NCBI GenBank assembly: GCA_041483455.1
Contig: JBGPFS010000136.1
Coordinates: forward strand, 1-6,879
Length of the DNA: 6,879 bases
Direction: 5' to 3'
Source: JBGPFS01 sp041483455
GTDB taxonomy: Bacteria > Chloroflexota > Limnocylindria > Limnocylindrales > CSP1-4
The notes below the pieces were generated by a model that saw nothing but the letters and a program-made list of their open reading frames with translations, ran no database searches and was not told where the DNA came from. Within the stretch, counting starts at the first letter, position 1; every line of letters begins with the position of its first letter. Shown here in pieces: positions 6,260 through 6,879 of the stretch. The translations under genes and the position numbers were made by a program.

Positions 6260-6879
6260 GCCTCGATCCGCCCATAGCGCCGGACCAGCACGGCGATCGA
6301 GACGACCGCCATGATCGACGCCGCGATCGCGTAGGCCTGGCCGCCGAGCCCCGCTTCGGCGAGTATTCGGGCGGGCGTCTCGTTGAAGAGCCAGGCCGTG
6401 AGCCCTTCGAGGGCGTGGGTCGGGGCAAGGACCAGCACGTAGCGCGCCACGTCGCCGTGGGCAGCGACATTCGCGATGGTCACGACGGTCAGGGTGACGT
6501 AGAAGAGGGCGAAGATCGCGGCCGTGGCGTACGCCCGCCGCGGCGTGAAGGCGGCCACGGCCAGGGCGAGTGCGCCCATGACGACCGCCGCCGCGACGGC
6601 GCTCAGGACGATGGCCGGCACCAGCCCGACGTTCTCGCCGAACGCGGCCGCGATGTCCTTCCCGCCCAGGACCTTGCCCGCGAAGATCGTGGCCTGGGGG
6701 AGCAACGACAGGATGAGCAGCGCCGTGACCAGCGCCCCGAGCTTGGCCAGGGCGTAGTCGAGCCGCTCCAGGGCCCGCGAGAAGTAGAGCGAGAGGACGT
6801 GGTGGCGCTGGTCGCGCCCCACCAGCTCGGGCGCCTGGGCGGCCACGAACAGGACGATGAACTGGACGATCGTCGTGAA
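6256..6879 (-). CDS. ABC-2 type transporter permease, 5' end missing
   Basis: The gene enters from the right edge of the window; 207 C-terminal residues are present. Immediately at the edge a hydrophobic run (FIVLFVAAQAPELVG) precedes DQRHHVLSLYFSRALERLDYALAK. This matches the cytoplasmic loop that ABC-2 permeases carry after their second helix, so roughly the first helix and start are missing. At least four further helices follow. A GTG at 6846 could act as a start but would cut into that helix, so I treat the gene as truncated by the window. It overlaps the ATPase gene by 4 bp and is the first of the three operon genes visible here. It differs in sequence from the other permease, suggesting a heterodimeric channel. 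Confidence 0.88.
   Translation of the reverse strand, partial: FTTIVQFIVLFVAAQAPELVGRDQRHHVLSLYFSRALERLDYALAKLGALVTALLILSLLPQATIFAGKVLGGKDIAAAFGENVGLVPAIVLSAVAAAVVMGALALAVAAFTPRRAYATAAIFALFYVTLTVVTIANVAAHGDVARYVLVLAPTHALEGLTAWLFNETPARILAEAGLGGQAYAIAASIMAVVSIAVLVRRYGRIEA

Noticed and set aside
5210..6277. 355-codon open frame on the plus strand
   Set aside because: It is the antisense shadow of the ABC ATPase, which has complete Walker motifs on the other strand.

Overview
This is a GC-rich window with strongly G/C-biased third codon positions. It comes from a high-GC bacterium, probably an actinobacterium or a soil/groundwater Chloroflexota-like lineage. Supporting signs are an F420-type luciferase-like oxidoreductase, several genes that lack a Shine-Dalgarno sequence but have a TANNNT-like -10 box 6-10 nt before the start codon (leaderless or nearly leaderless transcription), and Ala/Gly/Arg-rich proteins. 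The lineage is inferred. No rRNA, tRNA, CRISPR array or insertion sequence was seen.

Layout from left to right. Positions 1-204 hold no gene I can support, but contain a cluster of 14-bp repeats that runs into the stop codon of the first gene. Positions 205-1104 (minus) encode a luciferase-like, probably F420-dependent, oxidoreductase. A 58-bp divergent spacer separates it from a complete MgtA/MgtB-type P-type ATPase (1163-3874, plus), which probably imports Mg2+ and carries an unusual Lys/Ala-rich insertion between its nucleotide-binding and phosphorylation domains. This gene converges, across a 19-bp gap, on a minus-strand pair: a 78-residue XRE/Cro-type repressor (4175-4411) whose last 13 nt overlap the start of a 97-residue three-helix membrane protein (3894-4187). 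Upstream of the repressor lies a 39-bp nested inverted repeat that includes the -35 box and is a good operator candidate. The rest (4567 to the right edge, minus) is a tightly packed ABC-2 export operon: permease (cut by the window edge), ATPase, second permease.

How the parts work together. The three ABC genes almost certainly form one export complex, since they overlap by 4 bp or are 10 bp apart. The repressor and small membrane protein look like a self-contained two-gene regulatory unit with autoregulation at the dyad. The oxidoreductase and the Mg2+ ATPase share a divergent promoter region but no obvious metabolic link. Nothing here is plainly a new system. The most interesting items are the compound operator with its repressor/membrane-protein pair, and the basic insertion in the Mg2+ ATPase.
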